NCBI GenBank assembly: GCA_036417435.1
Contig: CM070907.1
Location: 55,474,001 to 55,538,000, forward strand
Reading direction: 5' to 3'
DNA length: 64,000 nt
Source: Inia geoffrensis
Lineage: Eukaryota; Chordata; Mammalia; Artiodactyla; Iniidae
Part shown: in pieces, positions 33,271-45,063 of the stretch
Position numbering within the stretch: the first letter of the stretch is position 1
Layout: every line of letters begins with the position of its first letter
Notes under the pieces: generated by a model
Told to the model about the DNA's origin: nothing
The model's database searches: none
The model's input: the letters and a program-made list of their open reading frames with translations, nothing else
Position numbers and translations under genes: made by a program

Positions 33271-34615
33271 CTGGAAAATAGTCATGACATGGTTTAAAAT
33301 ACCCCATAAATGTTTCTCCATCAAAATAAATGTGATACGTTCAACCAAGAACAGATTTGGGGATAGGAGAATGAATACGTTTAGTTTTATCCATCTTTCA
33401 CTTTCCTCTCTCCCCTTTTGTAAACTTATTTTACAGTAACCAACTTTAAAACATAAATTTCTAAGTTAACATTTAATTTTTGTATTACAGAAATTTATAG
33501 GTTTAATCCAACCAATGACACAAAAGTGAAGTTATATTTTAAAGCAATGAGTCTGTTTGTACTAAAGTTTCCCAAATTTGTTCATGGTATAAAACTTTCA
33601 ATCACTCCTTCTCTCTTAAAGCTTTTAGATGAACTTCATTCTTGAAATGGCTATCTATTTTTGAAAGCTTGAGACATATACAGTTTTTAAGGAAGGCAGT
33701 CTTATTGATAACTGACTCTGCGGAATTCTCTTTAAAAAAAAAAAATACTGACATCACCAAATTGGAAGAACTAATTTTTTATTAAAATTTTTGTGTATGA
33801 TTAGTGTATAAAGTCAGATTTCTTCCCTGAACCTATCTGCCCAGGCAAATAATACATGACATTCCTATCATAGCCTCTCTGCCTTTGCCTGTGGTGTCTA
33901 GGCCCGCAGACTCTCTTCTATAAAGGTAGATTTCCCCTTCATTATGCTGACCACATTGCTAATAATTAGGGCCAACACTCCGAAGCAAGAAAGGAGGAAA
34001 AGGGGAACTCAAACTTGAAAATAAATCTATACTTTGAGAAGACCTATTTTAATTAAATAGGTTTGGTTATGTGAGACTTTTATTAAGTACACACTGGCAT
34101 GCCCCATGTCATCTGGAAAACTAATGATCAAATTACTAATTTAGTAAATCAGTAAAAGATTAACCACAATTTACCGTATTTGTTAACAATAACTGTGAAG
34201 GCTGCAAATAATGCATAAAATTAAGGTGGGGTTTACCCATTCTACTATTGTCCCTACAAGCAGAGATCATTAAACCTAGATATACTTGTATATTGAAAAA
34301 CAACCCAAAACAGTAATTTAAAGAACAGTTTTATCACCAAACAATAAACAAGAAAAAGAAAAATCCATTGTCCTTTTCCACTAACAGTAAAAATGTCTAC
34401 TTGGGGACTTCCCTGGTGGTCCAGTGGTTAAGACTCGGTGCTTCCACTGCAGGGGGTGCAGGTTCGATCCCTGGTCGGGGAACTAAGATCCCACATGCTG
34501 CAGGCGTGAGCCCCCCACCAAAAGTCTACTTTCTAGTTATTTCCCAATTCAACCAGAAGGAGTCAAAAGTGAATTTTTTAATTAAAATAACTGTAACAAA
34601 TAATAAACTTATTAC
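33271..34615 (-). other. RSF1: Short RSF1 intron (1345 bp)
   Basis: Opens GTAATAAG and closes TATTTTCCAG in gene orientation. Single-copy-looking apart from the SINE at 34403-34518, whose right edge is about 100 bp from the donor. Confidence 0.85.
34403..34518 (+). mobile_element. Short CHR-type SINE
   Basis: Head GGGGACTTCCCTGGTGGTCC, B box GGTTCGATCCC, ending 'gcaggcgtgagccccccacc'. Flanks AAATGTCTACTT and AAAAGTCTACTT. Confidence 0.88.
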
Positions 34616-34708
34616 CTTTAAGAGTGCTAACTTGCATTCAACACTCATTTCAAGATAGCCTTTCTTCTCCATCTCCCATGCCCAGGTGCTGTTAAACTCT
34701 TGACATAT
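34616..34708 (-). CDS. RSF1: RSF1 exon (third coding exon)
   Basis: This 93-bp exon encodes exactly 31 codons in phase 0: ICQEFNSTWAWEMEKKGYLE then MSVECKLALLK, matching human RSF1 at about residues 94-124. In the protein it follows the DDT-like N-terminal helices and leads into the WHIM-like motif of the next exon. Splice sites in gene orientation are TTTCTCTGATAG|ATATGT (acceptor) and TTAAAG|GTAATAAG (donor), and the join to the next exon gives ...LALLK-YLCECQ, as in known RSF1. Too short to stand out as an open frame, it was found by reading the reverse strand upstream of the fourth exon. The preceding exon (encoding ...DRWEKYLIK in human) was searched for and not found up to 64000. Confidence 0.96.
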
Positions 34709-35880
34709 CTATCAGAGAAAGTTAAAGTCTTAATACATAAAAGCAATTTAAATTTACATTGGTAGTTTTGTTGTACAATTATGTTAACTGTTTTGTTAAT
34801 ATATAAAGGAAAAAGTTTATACCAAACACAACTGAATCCAATCCCATCCTGAAATGCCTACTACTTAAATATACTGGAAACGTTTACTACTGTCTGATGA
34901 TTGAATTTAAGGTAAGCAGTGATCCCTGCAGCTTTCTCCTATGCTCTCAAGAATTTTATATACACTTTTGTGGCACATTTTCCCAAATGCAAGTAATTAT
35001 CTGATTCCACCTCTCCAAATAGCCTAGAAGTTCCTCGAGGGCAAGGACAATAGTTTATTCATCTCTGTGCCTACAATAGAAGCAAGCTAAAAGAACCATG
35101 CCAAACTGTAGGCACATTTTTATTCAAGTAACTCTCCAACTCAAAATCCTCCTAATTATAGGTAAAGATTCCACTGCTTGGCATTTGAGACCTTCTATAA
35201 TGTGGCATTAACTTAAATTTCTAGGCTTCTCTTCTCATACAAACATTGCAAGCAAACCAGAGACACTTTAAAAGGATGAGGAAAGATTTGGATAACCATT
35301 CCACTTATCAGGAGATGCACCATGGGCTTTATGACCTCTGTGAGCCAGTTTCCTCAGCAATAAAAAGGGAGCAGTAATAATACTGACCTTAAAGGTTGTG
35401 AAATAGGTATAAAAAATGATAAAAAGTGCCTAGAAACTTCATGCTCTTTTTCCAATCCAAGGAACAAAGAGTATAATGAAGGCCAAGGGAGAAGAACCAA
35501 TCCAAGGCACAAAATTATCTGGGAGCTTGGGCAATTAGCTAAAAACGCTGGCAGGAGAAAAACAAACAGGCAAGTGAAACTGCTTTATATAACCACCTCA
35601 ACCTAGGAATAAGACCAGCCTGGCCCTCCTGGGAGGGCTATCCTTTTCCTCTCCTGTACCGGTGTCATCTTTTTTTTTTTACCAAGTTAGGACAGAATGC
35701 AGTATGGCCAGGAACTATATCATGGGGGATCTTCAAAGGCAAAAAGGAAGAATGAGCTCTCCATTCTCTGGAATACCATACTTCCTCTGACTGATAGCAC
35801 TACATTTTGTAGAGAAAAAAAAAATTGAGATATACAGAATAAGGGAAATTTCTGGAATATTATACAAGGAAGACCTCAAA
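34709..35880 (-). other. RSF1: RSF1 intron, 3' portion
   Basis: Contains an L2-like fragment at 35010-35095 ('agttcctcgagggcaaggacaatag...tctctgtgcctacaatag'). Otherwise single-copy-looking, with no further exon seen. Confidence 0.65.
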
Positions 35881-36063
35881 TGATTATATCAAAACCTAAA
35901 GATCAACATGTGAATAGACACTTTGACAAAGAATATATATAAATGGCCAATAAGCACAGGAAAAGATAGTCAATGTCCTTAGTCATTAGGGAAATGCAAA
36001 TCAAAACCACAATGAAATACTACTTCATACTTATTAGGATAGCTGTAATCAAAAAGAAGGATA

Positions 36064-36412
36064 GGGGCGTCCCAGGTGGCGCAGTGGTTGAAAAACCACT
36101 TGCCAATGCAGGGGACATGGGTCCAAGCCTTGGTCCGTGAAGATCCTACATGTTGTGGAGCAACTAAGCCTGTGCGCCACAACTACGGAGCTTGCGCTCT
36201 AGAGCCCACGCACCACAACTACTGAGGCCACTCACCACGACTACTGAAGCCTGCGCGCCTAGAGCCCATGCTCTGCAACAAGAGAAGCCACTGCAATGAG
36301 ATGCCTGCGCACTGCAACGAAGAGTAGCCCCTGCTTGCCGCCAGCTAGAGAAAGCTCACGCAGCAACGGAAACCCAATGCAGTCAAAAATAAATAAATAA
36401 ATTTTTTTTAAA
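36064..36412 (+). mobile_element. Long CHR-type SINE
   Basis: Long form with three 'ccac(g/a)actactg' units and AAAT tail. Short flanks AAGGATA at 36057-36063 and 36413-36419. Diverged head 'gggcgtcccaggtggcgcag'. Confidence 0.88.
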
Positions 36413-36742
36413 AAGGATAATAGCAAATGATGGGAATGTAAAATGGTGCTGCCGCTTTGTAAAAAAAAGTTTAGCAATTCCTCAAAATGTTAACACTGAG
36501 TTACCACATGACTTAGCAATTCCACTTCTCGGTATGTACTCCCAAAAAATGAAAACATATACTGTACAAATGTTCATCACAGTATAATAGCCAAAAGGTG
36601 GGAACAACCCAAATTTCCATCAACTGATGAATGAATAAAATAATATGTGGAATATAAATACAATGGGATTTTATGCATCCATGAAAAGGAATGAAGTAGT
36701 GATATATTGTACAGCACAAATGAACATCAAAACATGATGCTA

Positions 36743-36956
36743 GGGCTTCCCTGGTGGCGCGGTGGTTGAGAGTCCGCCTGCCGATGCAGGGGACACGGGT
36801 TCGTGCCCCGGTCTGGGAAGATCCCACATGCCACGGAGCGGCTAGGCCCATGAGCCATGGCTGCTGAGCCTGCGCATCTGGAGCCTGTGCTCTGCAACGG
36901 GAGAGGCCGCAACAGTGAGAGGCCCGCGTACCGCAAAAAAAAAAAAAAAAAAAAAC
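36743..36956 (+). mobile_element. Young CHR-type SINE
   Basis: Complete, A21 tail, flanked by CATGATGCTA at 36733-36742 and 36957-36966. Confidence 0.93.
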
Positions 36957-37265
36957 CATGATGCTATGTGAAAGAAACTAGACATAAAAGGTCACAAATT
37001 TATGAAAGTTTGTATATGGAATTTCCACAGGAGTCAAATCCATATAGACAAAATTCATTAGCAGTTGCTAGTGGGTAAGCAGAGGGAGGAACAGACAGTG
37101 GTGGCTATGGGCAGATTTCGTTTTAGAGTAATAAAAACGCTCTATAATTATGAAAGTGTTCTACAGTTAAGATAGCGCACATCCTTGTGAATATGCTTAA
37201 AAACACTGAATTGCATATTTTTAAAGAGTGAATTTCACGGTATGTGAATAATATCTCAATTTTAA

Positions 37266-37871
37266 AAAATCAGACAGAGGGACAGCCAACAACACAGAGC
37301 CAGGCTTATGATTTGGATGAAGCATTTCTTGAGTGCTCTGCTGTATACCATACCCCTAGAAGAAGATGTAGGCTAAAGATGAGTGTGGGGAAGTTCAGTT
37401 TCACCAAAGGGGCTGAGAATGACAACAGCTCCAAAGCATGGCCAACAGCTCACGGCGTCAGACACCAAATATAGCTGAACAACTTGTTGATTATCATTTA
37501 CTGTGTGAAAGGGGAGGAAAGAGAAAGAGAGGTAGATACAGAGATAATTAAGATATAAGCCTCTGCTTCCTCACTACTTAGCTTCAATTTACTGACCTTC
37601 ATTTACAATGCTTAGGGTGTAAAACCTCTGTTGTGCTGATATTCAGAGATAAACATGCTATTCATTTTCTGTTTCTTTAAGGGCAATGTAGACATACTAC
37701 TGTGCCATTTGAGGTACTCCCCCCCCACCAAAGGCACATTAATTAGATTTGCCCAAGTAGCCCTAATCTATTGTTACCATGAAGTAAATACTGCAAATAA
37801 AACGTGCAAATAAAAAAGGTACTCTAAATGACACTTAAATAATTCTTATGCAGGACTATATAATCTCACCA
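37266..37871. other. Intronic sequence, no feature recognised
   Basis: The frame at 37244-37474 has no known domain and begins inside L1. Nothing else supported. Confidence 0.5.
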
Positions 37872-38165
37872 AGAGTCAGCAAACTTTTTCTAAGGAACAA
37901 ATAGGAAATAATTTAGGCTTTGTGACCATATGGCCTCTTTTTCAACTATTCAACTCTGCTGTTATAGTGCAAAAGCAGTCACAGAAAATACATAAACAAG
38001 TAAGTTTCACTGTATTACAATACCACTTTATAAGGAAATTTGAATTTCATATAACTTTCATATGTCAACCATTCTCCCAACCATTTAAACATATAAAACC
38101 ATTCTTAGTTTTCAAGCCATACATAAACAAGCAGCAGGCCAGATTTGACCCAGGGGCCAGGTTGC
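37872..38165 (+). repeat. Old hAT-type DNA transposon fossil
   Basis: 'gagtcagcaaactttttctaaggaacaaatag...aatttaggctttgtgaccatatggcctctttttcaactattcaactctgc...gcaggccagatttgacccaggggccag' matches a common non-autonomous mammalian hAT element with CAGGGGTC-type termini. Related copies lie at 54165-54400 and 55088-55160. Confidence 0.75.
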
Positions 38166-39082
38166 CTAGAGAACCAGAAATTAGCTTTGTTTATCAGAGA
38201 CTGTCTAGACAGTTATTCTTGGGACCTTAAAGCAAGGAGATCCCTAGTAGATTGGTAATTCACATTAACTCCTCATGTTCCAACTTGATTCTAACCAAGC
38301 AGCCTTGTATCAATATATAATTATAATTTGGTTTTGCATGCAATTCCTCTTTAGAGAATGTTCCAATATCCAAAACATTCATATTTATCACCATAAGTTA
38401 TAATTCCATAATACTGGTTTTAAGTTTGACCCTAAATGTAGTTAATGAGCGGTCACATCTTGTCGCGACCCCCTGTATGGTGCTTAAGGAACAGTCTTTC
38501 CAATACACACACAAAATCAAATGTCCCAGGCCTGCAAGGCTGAATGCCATTCAGCCTGGGAGACCTCTTGGCTGGCTGCCTGCTATAGCTCCAAAACTCC
38601 CTGTGTCTGTTCTTCTTAACTTCTACACAGAGAAAAACAAGGTTGAGGATGGAAAATAAAGGGAAGGGGGCGTGGGGGGCATTTAAAAGTTCACATCAGC
38701 TCAATATTTATGAGAAAGGTAGTTTCACATGCCTACACAGCAAATACACAGAATTTATCTCAGTGAGATTATTAACATATTAATCTTAGATTTATATACA
38801 CAATGGAAGTACCAGTAATTCTTCTCTTTTTGGTAGTTCGAAAGATAAGGCATTAAAAAGGAGGAGGGGTATAGAAAAACTGCAAAAACTCTCAGCATGA
38901 ATATCCAAACACCTGCACTGAGAGAGCAGACCAAACTCTAGCATGGCTTCTATCAGCCTAAGGACACATTCCTAGCACAACCCTGCTCCTCCCTCACTGC
39001 TGTCTAGAAAACTCAAGGCTGCCAAAAGAATTTATTGTTTGTTCCAGCCAATACCTGGTCTAGGTCCCTCACCTCTTATTCT
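38166..39082. other. Intronic sequence, no feature recognised
   Basis: Includes an open stretch at 38426-38659 with no recognisable domain and a G-rich run at 38660-38685. It may be part of the LTR region that follows, but I cannot show that. Confidence 0.45.
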
Positions 39083-39197
39083 TCTTTTTGGCCATGCTGC
39101 GCAGCTTGCAGGATCTTAATTCCCCGACCAGGAATCGAACCTGGGCCACCTCAGTGAAAGCGCCAAGTACTAACAACGAGACTGCCAGGGAATTCCC
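39083..39197 (-). mobile_element. Short CHR-type SINE, antisense
   Basis: Inverted 'ggccatgctgcgcagcttgcaggatcttaattccccgaccaggaatcgaacctggg...ctgccagggaattccc'. Confidence 0.87.
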
Positions 39198-39249
39198 CCA
39201 TTAATTTTAAAAACAAACATAAACTTAAAATTGTAAATTTTTCCTCTGT

Positions 39250-40043
39250 CCCTCTGAGATGTGTATGTATCTCCTACAAGACAGGGTGTCCTTCTCAAGG
39301 ACCTGAAAGCCATCCCTTTTGTATGTAATCATCAGACTCTGCGGGAGGGTAGAAGTCTAGTAACTTGCATAGTTAGCAGGCACAAAAGCCCTAATCAAGC
39401 TAACTTTGACCAACTCTCATACCAGGTGTTTGTGATTTTTGAATTTCCCTAACCCTGCTTGACCCCTTTACTCCCTCATTACCATCTCCCCAACTCCCTC
39501 ATTCTCCCTTTAAAACACCAGCCATCTCTGGGCAAACTGAAATTAAGCTCAAGCTCCATCTACTACTGTAACCCAGTAGGACTCCATGGGGGCCTTCCTG
39601 GGACAGCCCTTTCCCCCATATCCTCTGCTTTAGCTCCTCTCTGAAGTACCTAGGTAACAGTATTTGATGCACATTTCCTGAGTTGTTTTACAGATGTGAA
39701 AACCCCCCACCAAATGGAAGATGTTAACTACTTGATGACCATGAGCACATAGGTCCAGGCCTCCTGGAGCCTAAGGACTGATAATGTTAACCCCTATGAC
39801 TCCACCGTTTCCTCACCACCAGCCAATCAGAGAATTGTGCATGAGCTGATCACATACCCTGAGAACCCTACCCCCAACCTGGCTTTTAAAAATGCTTTGC
39901 TGAAACCCTTCAGGGAGCTCTGGGCTTTTTAGGGCTTGAGCCACCTGTCTACTTGGGTGGCCCTGCAATAAACCTTTCTCTGCTCCAAACTCCAACGTCT
40001 CGGTGTGTTTGGCCTCACTATGCGTCGGGCACATGAACTTGCA
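39250..40043 (+). repeat. Endogenous retrovirus LTR-like region
   Basis: 39694-40043 has LTR layout: TGTGAAAACC start, an AGCCAATCAGAG CCAAT-type box near 39820, GGCTTTTAAAAATGC as a TATA-like element near 39880, the poly(A) signal CAATAAACC at about 39966 followed by TTTCTCTGCTCC, and a CA end. 39250-39690 may be a second LTR or adjoining retroviral sequence. No gag, pol or env frames are seen. Probably a solo LTR of an old ERV; exact limits and family are uncertain. Confidence 0.6.
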
Positions 40044-40189
40044 CTAACACTACCACCGTAGTTATTGAATAAAATCAGTCATTACAGCCTTTAACTAGTG
40101 TCTGCCATTGTTTACCTTTGATGGGGGAGTCCCTGAATATCATTCAGATGAAAACCTTTATTTTAACTGAGAGACATGAAATTTAAAGA

Positions 40190-40731
40190 GATTCATTTAT
40201 CCAGCGATTCCACAAATATTTATTGAGTACTTGTTCTATGGCAGGAACTAGTCTAGGACCTGGAATACCATGGTAAAGAAAACAACCAACTTGCCACCAT
40301 GGAGCTTATATACTAGGAGGCAGTTAAATAGGTGAACATAAGAAAATATCAAGTAGAGACAAAGGCTATGCTGAAAATAAAATAGAGTACTGTGAAAGAG
40401 GAAAGTCTGAGTGCTACTCTGCATTGGGTGGTCAGGGCAGGCCTCATTAAAAAAAGTTGACATTTGACACAAAAAGTTGAGACATGACTGATAAAACAGA
40501 AATCAGCCACATGAAGACCTGGCATAGGAATATTCCAGACAGAAGAAACAGCAAGCACAAAGCCTTAAGGTTTGACATATTATAAAACCACAAAAAAAGA
40601 TCAGTATAAGTGAATTAGAATAAGAGGGAGAGCAGCAAAAGATAAAGTTGAAGAGGTAACCAAAGGCCAAATTTATGTAGGCCAGGGTAAGAAATTAAAA
40701 TCTAATTTCAAATGTGATGGATTTTTTACAA

Positions 40732-40733
<2 letters not shown>
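40190..40733 (+). repeat. Ancient mammalian repeat, left half
   Basis: 'cacaaatatttattgagtacttgttctatggcaggaactagtctagg...gcattgggtggtcagggcaggcctcatt...cattccagacagaagaaacagcaagcacaaagccttaagg'-type sequence of an old L2/L3-like repeat. It appears to continue at about 41950-42260 after the L1 insertions. Confidence 0.65.

Positions 40734-40777
<44 letters not shown>
40734..40777. repeat. (TG)n microsatellite
   Basis: About 22 uninterrupted GT units at the left edge of an L1 fragment; probably polymorphic. Confidence 0.97.
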
Positions 40778-40778
<1 letters not shown>

Positions 40779-40804
40779 AGAGCATAGCTCATACAGAATA
40801 TTGT

Positions 40805-41560
40805 GTTAAATGGTGGAGAGGTTGTGTTGAAAAGGGAACACTCCTACACTGCTGGTGGGAATGTAAACTGGTGCAGCCACTATGGAAAACAGTACAGAGG
40901 TTCCTAAAAAACGAAAAAGAGTTGCCATATGATCCAGCAATCCCACTCCTGGGCATATATCCAGAGCAAATTCTAATTTGAAAAGATACATGCACTCCTA
41001 ATGTTCATAGGAGCACTATTTACAACAGCCAAGACATGGAAGCAACCTAAGCGTCCATCGACAGATGAACAGATAAAGAATATGTGGCATATATATACAA
41101 TTAAATACCACTCAGTCATCAAAAAGAATGAAATAATGCCATTTTGCAGCAACATGGATGGACCCAGAGATTATCCTACTAAGTGAAATTAGAAAGAGAA
41201 AGACAAATACCATAAGATATATCACTTATATGTGAAATCTAAAATATGACACAAATGAACTTATCGATGAAACAGAAAAGAGACTCACAGACATAGAAAA
41301 CAAACTTATGGTTACCAAAGGGGATAGCAGAAGGGATAAATTAGGAGTCTGGTATTAGCAGATACAAACTACTATATATAAAATAGATAAACAACAAGGT
41401 CCTACTGTATAGCATAGGGAACTGTATTCAATACCCTGTAATAAACCATATGGAAAAGAAGATGAAGACTATATATATATATATGAATCACTTTGCTGTA
41501 CATCAGAAGCTAATACAACACTGTAAATCAACTATACCTCAATTAAAAAATTAAAAAATA
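40805..41560 (+). mobile_element. L1 3' end
   Basis: ORF2 C-terminus in near-open frames ([36 protein letters not shown]) and 3' UTR ('taaacaacaaggtcctactgtatagc...ctgtaaatcaactatacctcaatt'). Confidence 0.9.
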
Positions 41561-41570
41561 TTTTGTTAGT

Positions 41571-41945
41571 TTCAGGCATATGCCCAAGAATGGGATTACT
41601 GGATCATATGGTACCTCTATTTTTAGTTTCTTGTTTTGTTTTGTTTTGTTTTTTTGAGGGTTTTTTTTTGCTGTACGCAGGCTCTCACTGTTGTGGCCTC
41701 TCCTGCTGCAGAGCACAGGCTCCAGATGCGCAGGCTCAGCGGCCATGGCCCACGGGCCCAGCCGCTCCGCGGCATGTGGGATCCTCCCGGACCAGGACAC
41801 AAACCCGCGTCCCCTGCATCGGCAGGCGGACTCAACCACTGCGCCACCAGGGAAGCCACCTATTTTTAGTTTTTTAAGGAAATTCCATACTGTTTTCCAT
41901 AGCGGCTGCACCAATTTATATTCCCCCCAACAAGGTAGGAGGGTT
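41571..41945 (-). mobile_element. L1 ORF2 piece, antisense
   Basis: Inverted copy of the same L1 segment found at about 40815-40970 ('tgcccaagaatgggattactggatcatatgg...ccatactgttttccatagcggctgcacc'), interrupted by the SINE at 41630-41859. It lacks an L1 3' end of its own. Confidence 0.85.
41630..41859 (-). mobile_element. Young CHR-type SINE, antisense
   Basis: Inverted complete SINE with (GTTTT)n tail. Duplication CTATTTTTAGTTT at 41617-41629 and 41860-41872. Confidence 0.93.
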
Positions 41946-42416
41946 TCAATATGGTGGGAGGATTTTACATGGGGGAATGATTAGATCGGTTTTATGTTTC
42001 AAAAATGGCTGCTGTGTGTAAACTAGATTGCAGAGGGAAAAGAATGGAAACTAAGAAACCAATTTTAATGCAAGAGATAATGATGACATGGACTATAGTG
42101 GTAGTAGAGGAAAGAGAAAGAAGTAGACAGCTGTATTTCAAAGGTAGAATTATCAGGACTTTTGAAAGAACAGATATGGAAGGTGAATGGAAAGAAAAAC
42201 CAAAGGTGACATCTAACTTCCTTGCCTTGAACAAATGGAAGGATGAAAGTGCTTTTAACGAGGATATAAAGGAATACCTGAGAGAAAAGAGATCTCTTTC
42301 GTACCTAATGAGTTTGAGGTATGTATTAGACATCTAAGAAATATCCTTCTCAAAGTTAGTGACTGAGCTGAATCTTGAAGCTTATGACTCCTGGTTCAGA
42401 GATCTTTCCAGTGGAT
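41946..42416 (+). repeat. Ancient mammalian repeat, right half
   Basis: '...aaaatggctgctgtgtgtaaactagattgcagaggg...agtggtagtagaggaaagag...gacatctaacttccttgccttgaac' continues the relic at 40190-40733. Apparent open frames on both strands (41992-42337) are remnants of it. Confidence 0.6.
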
Positions 42417-42426
42417 CATATACAGT

Positions 42427-42636
42427 CTTTTTTTTTTTTTTTTTGCGGTATGCAGGCCTCTCACTGTTGTGGCCTCTCCCGTTGTGGCGCACAGGCTCTG
42501 GACGCGCAGGCTCAGCGGTCATGGCTCACGGGCCCAGCCGCTCTGCAGCATGTGGTATCCTCCCGGACTGGGACACGAACCCGGGTCCCCTGCATCGGCA
42601 GGCAGACTCTCAACCACTGCGCCACCAGGGAAGCCC
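42427..42636 (-). mobile_element. Young CHR-type SINE, antisense
   Basis: Poly(T) at left, inverted head at right, duplication CATATACAGT at 42417-42426 and 42637-42646. Confidence 0.93.
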
Positions 42637-42646
42637 CATATACAGT

Positions 42647-42899
42647 TTTTACTTAAACCTTTTCAAATCTGAGTCAAGAAGAATTTTTTGGCTGAGCTCT
42701 GAGAAGTCATCTTTGTACCCCTAGCTTGTGACAAAGTATGAGACACACAGCAGGTACAAAACAAATATCTGATGAATACATGAAAGACATAGAAAAACAA
42801 TGTTTTTACCTTAATTTAAAATACTATTATTTTAAGATAACCACCAAAAACTTCTATAGGCAACACAACACATCTCAGAGAACATTATAAATTCTTACC
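42647..42899. other. Intronic sequence, no feature recognised
   Basis: May hold an L2 end ('gtacccctagcttgtgacaaagtatgagacacacagcaggtacaaaacaaatatctgatgaatac'), weakly. Confidence 0.45.
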
Positions 42900-43090
42900 A
42901 GGATAATAATAATAGCTAACATTTATTGTGTGTTTACCATGTGCCAATACTATTCCAATTGCTTTAAAATATTAACTCAGTCAATTCTCACAAGCCTTAG
43001 ATGGGTGTACTGTTATCCTTAGGAGGTTCTGTGCTTCAGCCAAGAAATGAGACAAATAGGAATTAGTATCTCTAGTAATTTATGGTGAAA
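42900..43090 (-). repeat. MIR SINE, antisense
   Basis: 'aataataatagctaacatttattgtgtgtttaccatgtgccaatactattccaattgctttaaaatattaactcag' is the inverted MIR 3' end. Confidence 0.85.
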
Positions 43091-44322
43091 TCAGTAATAC
43101 ATTTAAGACACCAATTAGGTCAGTTATCACCAACCAAGCTATGGAAAAAAGCTAGACTGAGAATTAGAAATCAATCAGCTCCTTTATTATACTCAAATTA
43201 CACCTCACCAAGTCCCCTTGACCTAATACTTAAATATGTCCGACTATTTTGTATATAATATTCTTTCCAGAGGACTAAATGAAACATTTACTGAGCACAT
43301 TTAGTATTTGGAGGGCAAAGATGAATTAACAGACAGTCTCTGCTCTAAGAAGTTCAGAGTTCAGAGAGCGAGATGGTCATGAAAACAAATAATTATAGAG
43401 GCAGAAAGCAGTCAGAGTCATCTACAAACTGAGTAACTGATATATCTATGAACTACTATGAAAATACAGAGGAGAGAAACCCTTATACAGCCAGTGGATG
43501 AAGGGCGATCAAAGAAGTTTTATTCAAGTGGTGACATTTATGCTAGGACCTAAAGGATGAATGAGGTTTTACCAGAAAAAGAGGTAAATAAAGAATATTT
43601 CAAGAAAAACAGAACAGATTATGAAAACCAATGGGGACATGAATATTTTGATATGTTCTGTCAATGTGAAGGCGAATAGAGGAGCTCTTCATGCTAAGCC
43701 CTTAGAATCCTAGATCATGAGTGTTGGGGGGTGGGGGTGGGTAGAGACAAGGCCATGAAAGTAGGTCATGGCTCATAAATATGAGGACTCAACAAGCATT
43801 TGGAAGTACTGATGAAAAACAGTTCTACCGCACTGTGCAAGACAGACGGGAGTATAGATTCCAAGGTCAAGGAGACCCACTAAAGCCCGTTTTGCAATAA
43901 TTCACAGGAAAGGTGATGAAGCTGGAGCTAAGCTTGGCAGAGGATACTCAAGAGAAGGAAGATTCAGATTGTTAGTACACATATCTTAAAAGCAACAACA
44001 AGCTTTATGCCTAGTATATTACCTAGTAAATGTTTTACTATTTACAGTAGAACTTTCACAAACATTATTTCATTTGGGGTGGATGTTCTGTAAAACTACA
44101 AGATTTTTGAAAGCAAAAACAAAGTCTGATTCATCTATTTCCTACAGTATCTCCCAAGTTCAGGGCCTTGCTAATAGTGGACACTCAGTATTTACTGTAT
44201 CAGTGTTCTCTGATATAACTACAGAGTCAACTTACTATTATGACGGGCTATCTGGGAACACTGCCTATAAGAATGTATATTAAGAGTTATATAGAATGGA
44301 TGTTTCTTGAACTCCTTAAAAA
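43091..44322. other. Intron with ancient-repeat relics
   Basis: 43260-43960 resembles the same old L2/L3-like repeat as at 40190. 44090-44215 resembles an L2 3' end. Short frames at 44074-44283 and 44240-44458 have no domain. Confidence 0.5.
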
Positions 44323-44540
44323 ATATACAGGAAATAAAAGACTGTTACTTATTTCAAGTTGGAAGGTGTTGAACCACCATGGAGAAGACAACTGTTTTGC
44401 CTGTTTGGGGGCTGGAGCGGGTGGGTGGGGGTTACTGTTATACTTACTTCAGCGCTGACTGTATGCAGGTAAATGGATAAGGTCTGTCGTCTGTTTAGGG
44501 ACCTATTTTGTATCCTCCCAACCCCACACCCATTTTTCTT

Positions 44541-44737
44541 TTCTTTTTTTTTTTTTTTGCGGTACGCGGGCCTCTCACTGCTGTGGTCTCTCCCGCTGCG
44601 GAGCACAGGCTCAGTGGCCATGGCTCACGGGCCCAGCCTCTCTGTGGCATGTGGGATCCTCCCAGTCAAGGGCACAAACCCGCGACCCCTGCAACGGCAG
44701 GCGGACCCTCAACCACTGCGCCACCAGGGAAGGCCCC
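44541..44737 (-). mobile_element. Young CHR-type SINE, antisense, with deletion
   Basis: Inverted SINE lacking about 15 bases ('cggacgtgcaggctc' region reads 'gcacaggctcagtggcc'). T-rich at left, inverted head at right. Inserted in the putative retrocopy. Confidence 0.9.
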
Positions 44738-45063
44738 TCCTTTTTTCTTTTTTTTTAAGATGTTGGGGGTAGGAGTTTTTATTAATTAATTTATTTACTT
44801 TTTGTGTGCTGGGTCTTCGTTTCTGTGCGAGGGCTTTCTCTAGTTGGGGCAAGTGGGGGCCGCTCTTCATCGCGGTGCGTGGGCCTCTCACCATCGCAGC
44901 TTCTCTTGTTGCGGAGCACAGGCTCCAGACGTTCAGGCTCAGTAGCTGTGGCTCACGGGCCTAGTTGCTCCGCGGCATGTGGGATCCTCCCAGACCAGGG
45001 CTCGAACCTGTGTCCCCTGCATTAGCAGGCAGATTCTCAACCGCTGCGCCACCAGGGAAACCC
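44738..45063 (-). mobile_element. Long CHR-type SINE with shared non-A tail, antisense
   Basis: Reverse complement: head GGGTTTCCCTGGTGGCGCAG, long body to 'cgaagacccagcacac', then AAGTAAATAAATTAATTAAT and a tail containing CTCCTACCCCCAACATCTT plus poly(A). Body and tail match the SINE at 6828-7199. It abuts the SINE at 44541-44737. Confidence 0.9.

Larger units (their letters stand above)
35881..37265 (+). mobile_element. Old L1 3' end
   Basis: Broken L1 ORF2 C-terminal sequence and 3' UTR ('ggtgggaacaacccaaatttccatcaactgatg', '...ggtatgtgaataatatctcaattttaaaaa') on the plus strand, antisense to RSF1. Contains SINEs at 36064-36412 and 36743-36956. Confidence 0.85.

Noticed and set aside
39694..40043. 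Intact endogenous retrovirus
   Set aside because: Only LTR-like control signals are visible; no retroviral coding frames flank it.
40734..40777. Regular repeats as a possible CRISPR or satellite array
   Set aside because: It is a simple (TG)n microsatellite. No spaced repeats of CRISPR type occur anywhere in the window, and this is a mammalian nuclear sequence.
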